Shown piece by piece: positions 1 through 13,500 of a stretch of DNA of 64,000 nucleotides (positions are counted from its first letter, which is position 1; each line of letters begins with the position of its first letter). This stretch comes from Datura wrightii (Eukaryota; Streptophyta; Magnoliopsida; Solanales; Solanaceae): NCBI GenBank assembly GCA_035772735.1, contig JASDFA010000010.1, forward strand, positions 133,427,001 through 133,491,000, written 5' to 3'. The translations under genes were made by a program, and so were the position numbers. Under the pieces are notes generated by a model, which saw only the letters and a program-made list of their open reading frames with translations, had not been told where the DNA came from and made no database searches.

Positions 1-1874
1 CCAGTTGCGGGGGGTTGTATTGGGTTATTTCTGCATTGTTTGGATTCAAACTTATACTGTTGTTATATCCACCTGCTTTTAGACTCATTTATGTCTTTTG
101 ACTAATATATTGGGTATTGTATGCTTTTGGGTTCAGCTATTGGTTTTAGGCTAGTTGCCATGGTGACTTAAGCAAATTGGGTCGTAACAAAATAGTAATA
201 GAGCGCTAGGTTCAAAGATCTTATCAGTAAAACCCAATATCTACACTAATTGAGACCTAAAACATACTCCAAAACTGTTTTTTTCTTATGGAATAAATAA
301 AAATCAAAGCTATTTTTGACACTTCAAAAGCACACTAGCTTTGCTCTCTGCATATTGTCCACATAAGTACCAAAAGGATGATTCTCATGCTCTAGCTCTT
401 CTCCTTATCTTTTGAAACATCCAAGCTAAAGAGTACTCCTTTAACTGTTCCCCACAACACTCGGTTCAATTTCAGAGAGGTGCTAAATTGCACGCACAAT
501 TGATTGTGATATGCCAATTCACATCTTCCCTCACACTTTACACATGAAGCATAATTGACATGGATATATGCCTCTTTTCCAAGTTACTCGAAATGATTAT
601 GGCTTCTCTGCTGCCAATTACACAAAAGAAAAGATGAATTTCCAAGGTCCATTGGCAAATCCAAGGACTGCAGGTTCTTATGTAACCATACGTCTGCTAC
701 TGAAAGCACAACTTCATGTTTGAATGTGAAGACTCTTGTGAATTCTTTAATTTCAGCCTGCAAATCTCTCCTAAATGGCAAGTCCCATAAGAGTCTTTCT
801 GTATGACATTTGTGAAGAGGTGTTAAAGAGAGCTGGGGAGAGTCTTTAATGCATCTCTTATGATTCCAAATGTCAATCAAAGCTCAATCCCCTAACCTTG
901 AAATTAATGGCTTTATAAAATCCATTGCATATCTTCATTATTCCTCTCCACATCCCTCCCCGGCAAGGTAATTTTATAGTGTTCCCTCCACCCTCCCTCC
1001 TGTAGTTTGCACTTGTTTGAGAGCACTCTCCCCTACAATGCCCTGCCCCTAGTGACCATATCTCCATATTCATCCGCTTATTCCAAAAAGAGCATTCCCC
1101 TTGCCCCTAAACATTAATGGGCTCCCCTTACTGTAAACATTAATGATTTTTCAGTAAAACTTCTCTTCAGGCTTTGCCAGTTTTGTTGATGTATTTTGGT
1201 GGTATTTTTTCCAACACTAACGGGGTTCATGCTTCAGATGAAGTTTTTGTGGACTTGCAACCATTGCTGTTGGTGTAAAGAATGTCCATAAAAGTGGCAA
1301 CCATTTTCAACCCCCAAAACTCTGGATCAATGGTACGTCTTTCATCCACAACTTTCTCCTCTATTTGTTTACATTATAGGGATATTTTTATGAGATATCA
1401 CTACCTTACAGTTTACGAAGTGAAATATTGTTGAATTTCCACAAGAAGTTCCATTGCAATTTCTCCAGCTTATGTGTATTGAGCACATAAGAGACACTAT
1501 TCGCATGAAAAATGCTCCACAGTATCTATAGTTGTCAAACTCCTAAGATGAGTATTCAAAACTCAACTGTCACAAGCATTACATGGCTCCATACTAGTAA
1601 CAAAAACACTACCAACTTAGAACAAACTCTATTGCATTAATATGGAAATAAGATCTTTCCATTATTAGCATGGATGCCCATACATCTATTACATTGTTTG
1701 CACGTTTGCACTCAAAATACATAAGCTACACTCAGAATCATGCCGGACATTCAGTCTTTTTTATAGAGAAAGCTCCTATATATTTCATGCCATTTAAATT
1801 AAAATTTTAACCCAAATACCAAAAAAAGAAAAAATACAACATTGGTTGTGAAATCCATATTAAGGTAAAATTAC
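1..1874. other. Left edge: probable GYRB intron 14, no gene recognised
   Basis: The last GYRB exon in view ends at 1875 with a good donor in codon phase 1, so the gene should continue leftwards. I looked in this stretch for the TOPRIM-coding exons (expected to start EIFIVEGDSAGG-like) on the minus strand and found none. The stretch is AT-rich and has only short open frames. The longest, 584-880 minus (98 codons), resembles nothing I know. The simplest reading is a long intron. Confidence 0.5.
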
Positions 1875-4800
1875 CAGCTTCTTCAGGATTTGTGGCTGAA
1901 CAATCAGCAAGCTTCCCTGGAAGAGAGGATGATCTTAAGACACTTTTCTGTCTCACCAACTCCCGAGCTCTCTTTGCTGCAAGAGCTGCCTACATAAGGC
2001 GCAATATATACGGCTGGTAAAACAATTTTTTATAACACCACTCAATGTTTTTGAGCAGCCAACTTAACTTAATCATACAAAGATCAACTTGTGTATCTAA
2101 CAGCTAAGGTACCTTTAGAGCATTTAGTGACTTGGAAAGAATCGAATCTAGCACATCTGGATGCAATTCCAGATACTCAGTCAGATACTCTTGAACTGAC
2201 TGATCGACCAACTTTCTTACCTCAGGATTTCCCAACCTAGTCTTCAATGAATATACATAGTATAAATAAACAATGTCAGCGCTCGGACAATTGAACTTTT
2301 AAGGCTTCATAGAACTTTTATACCATAAAAACTAACAATATTTCAACCATGAAAGGAGAGATACCTTAGTTTGTCCTTCAAATTCTGGATTCGGAACTTT
2401 AATAGAGATAACACAAGTTAATCCCTCTCTTACATGCTCGCCGCTTAAGTTTATGTCCTTCTCCTGAATAATACAAATACCCCTACTTATAGAAACATTA
2501 AACAGAGACAAATCAAGCTAACATAGAAGATTTGGGGTAATTCACTAGTTTGATTGCACCCAATCAGTGTGTCAGGGAAAATGAATAGCAAATTCCAAAA
2601 AGCAGAATTGGAGATTTCAACTGAGCTGTAATTTTTGTCTTTCCTTCTTTGAATAAAAAGATTTTTTTTTCTTTCTGGAAGGCATCAATTAAATAGGATT
2701 TATTTTAAAGTCAAAAACACCTTCTCTTACCAATCCCTTATGGTCATTGATATTAATATTTGAATGAAAAACTGTTATACAGAGACCCCATGACGAAGAT
2801 TTCATGATGGTCCAGAAAGCCTGCTACTGTGCTTCTATAAGATGTGTGCATATAAGCATTTCAAAGCCGAGGAATTTAGTTAATAATTGAAGTCAGCATT
2901 ACCAAAATTCATCAACTTTGTACACTTGTGTTCACCTAATAATATACTCCATCACAGTTCTCATCCAACATTCTTCTTCCTTGCTCCATTTATTTAAATT
3001 CTCCTAAATCAAAAGTTTCCTGTCTGAAGAAACCAAACTAATAGCACTCATAATGAGTGGTCTTGGTGTGGCAAGAACTGGACCACTATTTAACATCTCA
3101 ACTTCTATCTTAAATAGATTCCAACTAACTCTAATGTATAGACTACTTGGAAATTTAGACTTTCTTTTTAAAAATAGGTAGTCAATAAAGGATATCTAGA
3201 TTAGGAAGGAAGGAGACAATTTTTTAGTTATTGAGACGGAAATTCTTTATTATACAAATTTAACCGATTTCCATATGCATAACTACAAACTCTTTAGGTT
3301 GTAAGGGGTAATCTAGATAAAGACTCATTCAGCTTTAGAATAATCCTCTAGCTTCTATAAACATCAAACAATGAGAATGTAAGGTGGTTACTGGTGATGA
3401 AGTCAAAGTATTTTGAAGGCACTAAAGCTCCAAGATGTGGACTGATTGTTTCCCGAACGAAACCAGCAAAGGAATTACAAGCAGTAGCATGCACATCCGA
3501 GCAAAATGATCAAAAGGACAGAAATGCAAGCGAAAACTCAGAAGACGTCCAATATATTCAGTGTTGGATTAGCAAGACTTGAAAGGCTGGAGAGATACAA
3601 AAACAACCAAAGATTTTTGTTGGAGCAAACAGAAAGAAAAGAACCAATGAGCCCATATCTTACAAACCTTGATTGTCTTCGACTTTTTCCCCAAATTGTT
3701 GAGGGTTCTTGTTAGGGCAGCTTTCACACCATCTATGTGAGTGCCACCATCAATCGTCCGTATGCTGTTTGCATAACCTAGCATTGTGTCTGAATAAGCA
3801 TCTGAGCACCTGCAATAGAGAAAAGAAAAAATGTAAACCTAACAACTCTTGACATATTCATATTGCATACCAATTGGTGAGAGAAGAATATACCACTGCA
3901 TGATAATATGGTGTAGCATATAATTACGTGCTGCTATAATTCCAACCATCCTTGACGATGAAAAGAATAAGGAGAAGAAGATGGGAAGAAGGATAAAAAA
4001 GATAAGATATCTTACCATTGAAGAGCCATATCAATCGTGATTCCATCAGCTTCTTTTCTGAATTCCAGCACATCATGAAGTGGTTTCTAGAGCAAGAAGA
4101 CGTCAGGCACTACATACTAGACTTCATACAACAAAAGCATCACCGGAAAAGACAGTCCATCTTTTTCTAATAACACGTGGTGTCCATTGCGCCACACCTC
4201 GACTAATTCCATGGGGTACCTGACACCTCCCACCAACATAGGTACCGGGTAACTCGGTCTACTAAGGATTGTACAGAGCGGAGAAATCACCTAGGATCTG
4301 TTTGGAAAGTCAACTGGTAATTGAAATTAGTGTAATTACTAGGGTAGTAATTACACATTATAGTAATTACGATTACCTGCTTGTTTTTCATAATGTAATT
4401 ACAGCGTAATTACAAGTGTACTGTTTGGTTGCACAAGTATAATTACGTAGTAAGATTAAAATTTTAAAATAAAAATTAATTATACAAAATCTAAAACTAA
4501 TATTTAAGAAATATGTCGATTTATAAATGATATTAAATTAGGTATTTAAGATGCACATTGTCTCATGAAAATATATTAGTTAATAAATATATCTTTTTAC
4601 TAATATTATAAAAAAATAATTCATATATATTTTCAAATTAGTAATATTTTAACTTAATTAATTATAAGAACTAAAACTCATATTTTTTAAGAACATCATT
4701 GAATGCATGTTTTACAAAATAATATTATAAATACAATGCCATAAAATTATTCAAATATTTGATAAAACATAATTTGTTCATTCTAACTGAAAAATGAATA

Positions 4801-7519
4801 GCGTGCAATGTGAAATGACAAGTCAATACTATGAAAGCAAATAATTAGAACCGAAAATAAAACATAAATTCAAAATCAAAAAAAAAAAAATTAACATAGT
4901 ACTCTTATGCAAATTCGAACATAACTTAAATAAGTTCCAACATAATTTAAGTAAATATAATTTAAAAGAAAAGGAAAACATAAGTTCACAACTTAATTCA
5001 ATAATGAAATTCTACTTTAATTCAAATACTAGAACAATAATGCATTTATGTTAAATGAAAAAAAAAATTACGAGCAATTACATAGAATTACAAGAAATAA
5101 AGGTCGGGAAATGAGAAGAAAGGAAATGAAAGATAAATAATGTAAAATGAAAAAAAAATTATAAGAATAGAAATAAAAAAGAAATTAATATAATAGAAAT
5201 AAAAAGAATAAATTAAAATAAAAAAAAGGGAAAAATTAAAAAGTAACCTTATAATTGCACCATGTAATTTCTTGCAATCCTCATCTCCCCCTAAGAATTG
5301 GAGAGTGTAATTACCTCCTCCCAATTATATCCAATTCTCTGTTAATCAAGTAATTACTTAGCCAAACAAACATGTCAAACTGTGAAATTACATCCAATTA
5401 CACTCAAATTCAATTCTCGGGTGGCTTACAACAGGTCCCTAGTGTTTTGTCTCCTGAGATTTGAACATTTCCAAATCCACTTCATTGACCATCAGGTCAC
5501 ACTCTTGGGTGCTAAAAAGACTGTCTTTTTTATTTTGATAACCTCAAAATTTCCGAGAGACGATGGTGCACAATTCAAAACTTGCTAGATAATTGCCCAC
5601 CAATATACCCTTCGCGACAGATTTCAGATTTGATTCAGATATATGATTCTTTTGTGCAAGACTGGTAGATCGTGATACCACAAAAGAGATACTCCATTTC
5701 AGAAAATGCTTGTCCTCCTTTCTCTTTGGAGTGACCCAATGTTGTCCACATTTTTCAAATGGAAACTTTAAAAAATATTACATACCACAAAATGTTTTAC
5801 AGAAACCAGTTCTATTTTTTTTTTTTGTTGGTTTTTGATAAGAGAAGCCAGTTCTACTTTTCTCAATACAGCTTCATCCTCATTCTATTATTCTGTAATA
5901 CAAACGTCAGAACATGTTTTTAATAAGAACAGAAACACCCAAATATGTTTGGCACCAAATATTAAACAACTCAAATTTCAAGTCCTCTTAATAATAGTGC
6001 TCAATCAGAATGGGGAGAACAATTTCAAAAGAAGGGAGCATAAAATATAATTTGTTGGCTCCCTTCAATATTTTGTAAGTGATGGCACTGATGAACCTAG
6101 TGACAAGGACACTATGTTACATGACATAAAAGTATGAGAGACCAGAAAATACATAGGTCAAGATTAACCATGAAGCTTTATCGCAGTTCTAAATTTTTCA
6201 ATAACAAGAATTTTATTCAATAAATTCGAAAGAGAATATGAAGCGCATGAAAAGTAAAAGGGAAAAGACATGCACACTTTGTCTGCATTCAGCCATTTCA
6301 CGTATTCAACCAATCCTCCAGCATAAAAGTACTCAGTGTGTTGGGTCTTCTCCGGATCTATGTCGTCCTTCTTGAGAACAATTGTGAGCTGAAATAAAAT
6401 ATATGTTCAATTGTTTGAAACCAAAATGAATCTAGCATATGAAGATAGCTATCAAGAATAAGAAGCTTTGACTTCTTTGAAGAAGTTTATGTATGTCTAT
6501 GCACCAAAATGCAGCAGGCGTAAGTGAGGAAAGTCAGTTGCATTGAAATGAACTTCAACACGCAGTCACCAAATGGAATTAGCATTTTTACTTAAAATCA
6601 TAGGTTGAAGAAGGAAGACACCGGAACACCTATAAAGTTGCTTCCACAAACAAAACCTCTTAATGGCGTCATTTGACAGCATCATTCAAAAAATATAGCA
6701 TGCTTCTAACTAATACTACCAACAATACCTCAGGGTTGAGGAAAGCAAGCTCCCTAATTCTCCCAGCTATGGTGTTATAGTCAAATTGTATTTCAGTTGT
6801 AAATACTGCAAAGGAAGATGCCATCAGAATTTTAAATATTAACTAAAAGATTGGAAACATGAAAAGAAGGAAACTGGAAGCAAAATATTGGAGTTTGAAG
6901 ACAATATAACTACCTAATTAACATTGAAACTGGAAACATGAAAAGAAGGAATCTGGCAGCAAAATATTGGAGCTTGAAGACAATATAACTACCTTCTTTA
7001 TCAGGCCAAAACTGAATGGCAGTCCCTTGCCGATCTCTCATTTCCACTGGGAGCTCCTGACATATCAAAGTTGTTACTGGCTTCCCCCGTGCGTATTTCT
7101 GTTGGTATTCTTTACCATCACGCCATATGGTCACTTCTAGGGCCTATTCGAGAATATGATATAGATCACTACGTCAGGAAAGCTGAAAGACTATTAACAC
7201 TTCAAGTTAGTAGAAGAGGGTCAATTTTTTGGTGTTTTGTTTACTGTAGAGAAATTCCAGCACTAACTTCGTGCTGTTTATAGATACAAATATTACCTTT
7301 TCAAAAGAAAAAAATGATCATGCATGTAAGCATTTGCTGAACAATTTCAGCCACGCTCAGAAAAATAATGAGATCTACACTCTATATAAAAGCAATAAAT
7401 CAAGCACAATCCATATCAGTCTTTGTGACCATTTCTTCCATTCATCAGGATTACTCCTGTACAAAGTGCTTACAAGTTACATGTATTAGGTTTAAAAACA
7501 TCCAAATATTACTTTCTCT

Positions 7520-7584
<65 letters not shown>

Positions 7585-10500
7585 GACTCTCTATCTCCAA
7601 CCAATCTTGACCAGGACCCAACCAAGAAAACCCAAAAGAAAAGAGAAGAAAAAAGATAGATCAAACATTACTTCTCTGATACTACCAGCATCCAATTTAA
7701 AGGAGGAAATCCTCAGCGGTCACATTTTCTACAAGGAGTATATCTGATGAAAAAGAAAGATATCTGACCTAGAGTGCATAAGCAATTATAGGTTTACTTT
7801 ATTTCCCTTTATCTACCTTCTTTTTAGACATCCACTGGACACAGCACTATTTGGAGATCAAAGGTCACTGGATAAAGAGTTGAACCATTCAACAATTGAT
7901 TGTGTCCACACATGCAAGAGGTGAGCAACGGATTGTGCATAATCATTTTCAGAATGTAGTCTTTCTCTGATTATAGCCTAAATTGATATCTGCTTTCCTT
8001 GAAATGAGATAAATGGCACCCCAAGGCCAGGACGGAACATAATCAACTTTTGAAAATAGAAGGCCTGAACTAGTCTAGGTTACAATTCAACATTTTGAAA
8101 GATCCTGAACTGTATATTTAGTCACAGGAAAAGGAATCTGAGAATGTTTTAACAATTTAATAAACAGGCTGGAAGTAAATAATACTTGAGGTCATTCAAT
8201 CACGAGAGACTACTTATCAGGTAAAGCAATGGCAGTGACAAATTTGATTAAAGTACAGCTAGACAGTCAAAAAGAGAACATACAGCTAAAGTAAACAACC
8301 ATGTTAAGAGCTGAATAACTAGCTACAACTGGCGAAAAAAGAAAAGAAGCTAACACAAATATTTCAAAATAACAAATTCTGTATTCTTTATCAGTGTATA
8401 AATGCTAGCAAATATCTACAAGTATGAGGTTGATACCTCTGACAATGCATTAACAACTGACAGGCCGACACCATGTAATCCACCAGACACACTATAGCCA
8501 CTACTTGAGCCTCCAAATTTACCACCTGCATGCAAAACCTGCACGTTTTTCTACCATATCACCAAGATATACTCTTGCTTCATTCTCTATTTTAAAACCA
8601 TTGTTTCCATATAGACTGAAATTCATAAGATATTGATTTCCATGATTTCAATACTATCTGTAATAGTACAAACAACATCAGTAAAAAGCATAAGACTCAA
8701 TTCAGAAGAATATGATAAATTTTAGCAGCCGGAAGATACAATCTCATTGGTCTGTATAGTATATGACTAGGAGCTTAGAAACAACAAACTTTCCAAGATA
8801 CATAATAGGGAAACACATTGGATATCATGACTGCATATCCAACTTTCTACTATATCTATTATTATTGCATATGCATGAATATCCATGCTAAAATATTGAT
8901 AGAAAGAAATGACCTTAAAAAGTTGGAGGACTTTTATACCCTTCTAGAAACAGAATTACCCATTCAACATTAGTCTACAAAAATAATGTCTTTTATGTCT
9001 CTCCCTTTACTTATCACTATTGTATTCTTTAAAGCACTTACATTGTAGAGATACTCACCTGAAATACAATTATGTGATCTGAATGTAAGAGTGATGAAGA
9101 GACTTATTTAAATTGCATTAGTAGTTGTGCAATTAGTTATTTTGGTGGATGCATGTAGAGCGTATACGTTTACGAGTTAACTTCTCATTTCCTAAAGCAT
9201 TGTTGTTTATACTCCTAGATGATGGTGATTTTTAGCTTATAAATACATATCTTCACAATTTGAAAAGATTTGATTTCGAGGAGACATCTTTTATGGTGAT
9301 TTAGAGATTAGAAATGTACATGGAGCTGGCGAATGGTCATAGTGTTTTTCAATATATATATGCAAGCAAAATTTTAAAGATGGGACTGCCTTTTGTCCAA
9401 CATTGTTACCTGGATTGGCATCCCGTTGTAGCAGTTTTTATTGGGTAGAAGACTTTTTATTTGTGTCTTCTCTTTAGATGCATTAATTTGTGGTGAGCTT
9501 AAATTTGGTAGCTTGAAATGTGCAAACTTTGCAGTATGGTCATAGAGATTGAACTCATGATGTTGTTTATGTTCTTCTCTTAGTCATTCTTCTTTGAAAT
9601 TCTATCATCCCAATTTTGAGTTTTCCATTACATTTTTTTATAATTGAGTAAATTTAAAAGCAAGTCGATTCATAGAGATTGAATGGTAACGATCTAACTT
9701 ATTGAATTATAAATTGAATGAAATAGATTTGAGAGCAGCGAAAGGAATAAAGCATGGCTCGTGAGATTAAACAATAGATGACCTCTTGTTGATTGATTGA
9801 TTAGCGGTTTCCTAGATTAATTATAGGAGTAGATTAAAACTAGAATATTGTAATCGATGGTATAATTATTATCTTTACTTATTTAGTCTTAGGACTCATT
9901 GTATAAGTATCTCATTCTTATGGGATGTAAATTCATCAAGAAATACTTATGTTGCTCTAACTATCCAAAAACATTGCTACATCCGTCTCGGATCCTCCAA
10001 AAAATGCTCTACTTTTGGCGGATCCAACACACAACCATCGATATTTTTGAAGAGTCCGAAAAACATAAAGAAATACAAAGAAGTCGTTTCTTCTCTTTGA
10101 AGTCTTCATGCTATTGAAGGGGAGCCTTGGAGTAACTGGTAAAGTTGTTGTCATGTGACCAGAAGATCACGGGTTCAAGCCGTGGAAACAGCCTCTTGCA
10201 GAAATGCAAAATAAGGCTGAGTACAATAGACCCTTGAGGTGGACCCCGCGCATAGCGGAAGCTTTAGTGCACCGAGCTGCTCAAAGTCTTCATGCTATTA
10301 GATCCATTGTTGCCTTTTTGAAGTGAGTTATCTCCCTCTTTAACACTAGGGTTCCGTTCATAGAAAAGAGGTCGAGTTTATTCTCCCTCCTAGTGGTTGT
10401 TTGACACTCGGACCCTTTCCGGTAAGTTTTCTGCAAAAACAACCCATCACAGGTTTCCTCTACCTTCGGCGACAAATCCCTAGCTAGCAGCTCCATTGAA

Positions 10501-13500
10501 GACCTCGTCACACGCCACCGGAAGGTCCAACTCCGCTCAATCTCACGTGTCGGCGAGTGGACCGTTTTCCGACCACTTTTTCCTTGCCAATGAGCGTAAT
10601 CCTTAAGATGAGACACTAAACAATTGATATTTCACTTTATCAAGTTTTTTCAATTTCATTGTCCACATATTTGAAATTCATGCTTCCGATTACTAATCTT
10701 GGAACAAGCATTATACATATTTGTACTTTTTTCTCCATTTGCTTTTTTCATTAAAGCTCACGTTTTATCTGCTCAAAGGACCTTAGAGCTTTTTTGCGCT
10801 TTTTTCTTTTGATAACACTAGCCTCTACAAACACGAATTGAGTTGGATCTCTAGATGACAGTAGATCTATATTCAATTATCATACACTCATCGGAGGAAA
10901 CTTAGTCACTTGGAGAAGCAAAAAGCAAAGTATAATTGCTAGATCAAGTGCGAAGGCAGAAGATAGAGCTATGACCTAGGGTGTTAGTGAATTTTTGTGG
11001 TTACAAAAACTATTAGAGGAATTGAGATTGTCTAAAAAAGGAAAACTTTCCTTGTATTGTGATAACAAGGCTGCAATTAGTATAGCTCATAATCTAGTTC
11101 GGCATGACTGAACAAAGCATGTTGAAATTGATCAACACTTCATTAAAGAAAAAGTTGGGAGTGGTGTCTTAAATTTATTCCATGTGTTATCAAAAAAAGC
11201 AGCTAGCAGATGTGTTTACCAAAAGGCCTCAACAAACGGACTTTCTATACATTGGTTTGCAAGCTGGGCGTGCACGACATCTTTGTTCCAACTTGAGGGG
11301 GAGTATTGATTGATTGATTGGCGGGAAAAGGGATGGTCGAATTTTCTACTACACACTTTATCTTTGCAAGGATTCCATTACCTCCTTGAACTTTTTCGAA
11401 ACGCAATAAAAACACGCTTGGGTGATGATGTGACATAGAGAGTGTGCTCACTCTCTTGAAAGTGTGTGAGAGGCAAATAAATAAAATTTAAATCTGATTA
11501 AAATGTACAAGTGTCATTTTTAATTGGATTTACCGAATAATTACACCAATCAATTATCACTTAAATTAACATTTTTTCTTTTCTTTACAAAATTTTGTTT
11601 TTCTTTCTTTTTCAGAAATTCGATAGCAATAATTTTTTTTGGGGTCCTTTTCGACAGCAATAGCAACAAACCATCCATAGCCCCAAGAACCACCACTACT
11701 ACCAAATAAAAATCCGCACCCTCAACTGCAACAACCACCACCATCAGAGTTATAGTGGCAAATTTTCACCCTTAACTGCAAGAACCACTAGCTCCACCAG
11801 ATCAAAATTCCCTCCCTCAACCACAAGAACAACACCCCCCCCCCCAAAATCATCCTTTGTTATTGTAATGGCTCGGTGGTCCTACTATTTACTTCATTTG
11901 TAATTTCAATAATAGAGGGTGAAATTATGCTGCTCGTTAGATGGGTATACGCGACGGAGAAATGAGAAAGAAGAAAGAGAAAGGAAGTAACTAAAAGAGG
12001 TGGATGGGAAAGATAATGGTCGTTGTTGTTGTTTGGAGAAGAAGAGAAGTTAAAGCAAAAGAAAAAACAAATTAGAATAGAAAATTAAAAAAAGGAAAAG
12101 AATAAGAAACAGAATTTTTTTTAAAAAAAACTTTTAAGTGAAAATGAAAAAGGAAGAAATTGAAAATGGTGGCTGGGAAACAAAGATGGTCCTCATCGAG
12201 TTGTTTGGAGAAGAAAGGCAAACAAAAAGGAAAAAAAAGAATAAATAAAAAATTAAAATAAAGAAAAGAATAACAAAAAGAAAAAAGAAAAAAATATCTG
12301 TTTAATAAAATATCACGAGTGTATCTCACCGCCGAAGACAAATGTGGTTGTGATGTATTAAGGGGATATTTACTTTGTATTAAAAAAGTTCAAGGGGGTA
12401 ATAGGACCCTTGAAAAGATTATCGGAAACTTGACCTTAGTTCTAGGTGGTTCTTATGCCTTTCCCATTGATTAGCTATTTCCTCGCATAACGATAGAAGT
12501 AGATTAATTCATGAATATTGTAATTGAGTGTAAGAAATACAAAGAAGACTTTTCTTCTTTATGAAATCTTCACTTCTTTCAAATTGAAACGTGATAATTC
12601 GCATCCTTACATAAAACAAAACACAGATTTTACGGATTTAGTTAGAATATGTTTTGCCTTTTTTTTTTTTTATTTGGTTATTTTGTTTTATAAAAATCTT
12701 TTGAGATGGACATGTAAATCAAAAGAGAAGAGAAAGATGAGGAGCGTTAATTTCTATTTGCTAACTGAACAAATTTGATTACCATCTCCATTTTCACTTT
12801 CAAAAGTTTTCACATTTTAGATCTAACTTTTTTGTCACCGATAAAAAGAAAAAGAAAAGTGTCACTAACACATTATCTTTTATTAAGGTACGCTAAATTT
12901 ATACTATAAACTATGTTAGCCTCTAAACTCCCGTTATTGCTAATCTTTTATCTAATATATTCGCTTAACACTTATCCATTGCTAGCTTTAAAAAAAAGAC
13001 AATAAATGGGTAGTGTTTTTCTACGATACTTTTTAATTTTAGATAATGAAAAATTTTCTGAGAGCTAGAGAGACAAGGTTCAAAACTGAACAATGTAATC
13101 TACATTGTACTCAGATTCACCTAAACCACCGCCCTCATTTGGCACTCTCAAGCAGGAAAAAAAGAATCAACTTTTGTTGTTTGGATAGAGTATCCCTAGA
13201 ATATGAAATAATCTCATTACTATAGCATTTGCGCATGACGTGTGAACTATTTGCAGATCTATTTTCATTTTAAACAGCTTTTGAACAACATATACATTTT
13301 ATTGTAGTCATGTGAATTTCTATTGTCTTAGTTTTTTGTTTTTAATTTTAAAAAAAATTCTACACTGGATACTTGAAAAAGAAAAGGTGAAACTAAACTA
13401 ATTCAAACTTTTTATTGCTCAGTAAATTAAAGAAAATAAGGTAACTAAACTCCAATCAACTGTAGTGACTTGTTAAAACATGACAATTTTTTGTATGACA

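Larger units (their letters stand above)
1875..7143 (-). other. GYRB: GYRB exons 7-14: end of ATPase domain and transducer
   Basis: Exon 7 (ALEVTIWRDGK to FWPDKE) and exon 8 (FDYNTIAGRIRELAFLNP) close the ATPase domain. Exons 9-14 encode the transducer: YFYAGGLVEYVKWL, EADGITIDMALQW, RTIDGGTHIDGVKAAL, REGLTCVISIKVPNP and GQTK. The last has the conserved Lys that reaches the gamma phosphate in bacterial GyrB. Exon 14 ends LPGKLADC and then five to seven more residues, just before TOPRIM would begin. Confidence 0.93.
9787..12573 (+). mobile_element. Deleted Ty1/Copia retrotransposon in GYRB intron 5
   Basis: Two LTRs sharing TTGATTGATTGATT, GTAGATTAA and AAATACAAAGAAG flank a primer-binding site like initiator tRNA-Met (TGCTATTAGATCC, degenerate), a short leader and only the 3' end of the polyprotein (RNase H). 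Gag, protease, integrase and most of RT are missing. Putative TSD: CCTCT (9782-9786) and CTTCT (12574-12578). A SINE and a Mutator-like element have since inserted into it. It lies in sense orientation to its own LTRs and antisense to GYRB. Confidence 0.8.

Noticed and set aside
584..1073. Two overlapping minus-strand frames (98 and 66 codons) left of GYRB exon 14
   Set aside because: Different frames, no recognisable domain, no splice or leader evidence; treated as chance frames in intron or flank.
5088..5324. 78-codon minus frame rich in Phe and Tyr with a hydrophobic look
   Set aside because: Low-complexity A-rich DNA in the hAT-like insertion; no membrane protein is credible.
7368..7610. 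80-codon plus frame rich in Ser-Leu and Thr-His
   Set aside because: Translation of the CT/CA microsatellite.
10116..10283. tRNA gene, suggested by GGTTCAAGCC and an A-box-like segment
   Set aside because: Flanking 16-bp target duplications and no cloverleaf or 3' acceptor stem; it is a tRNA-derived SINE.
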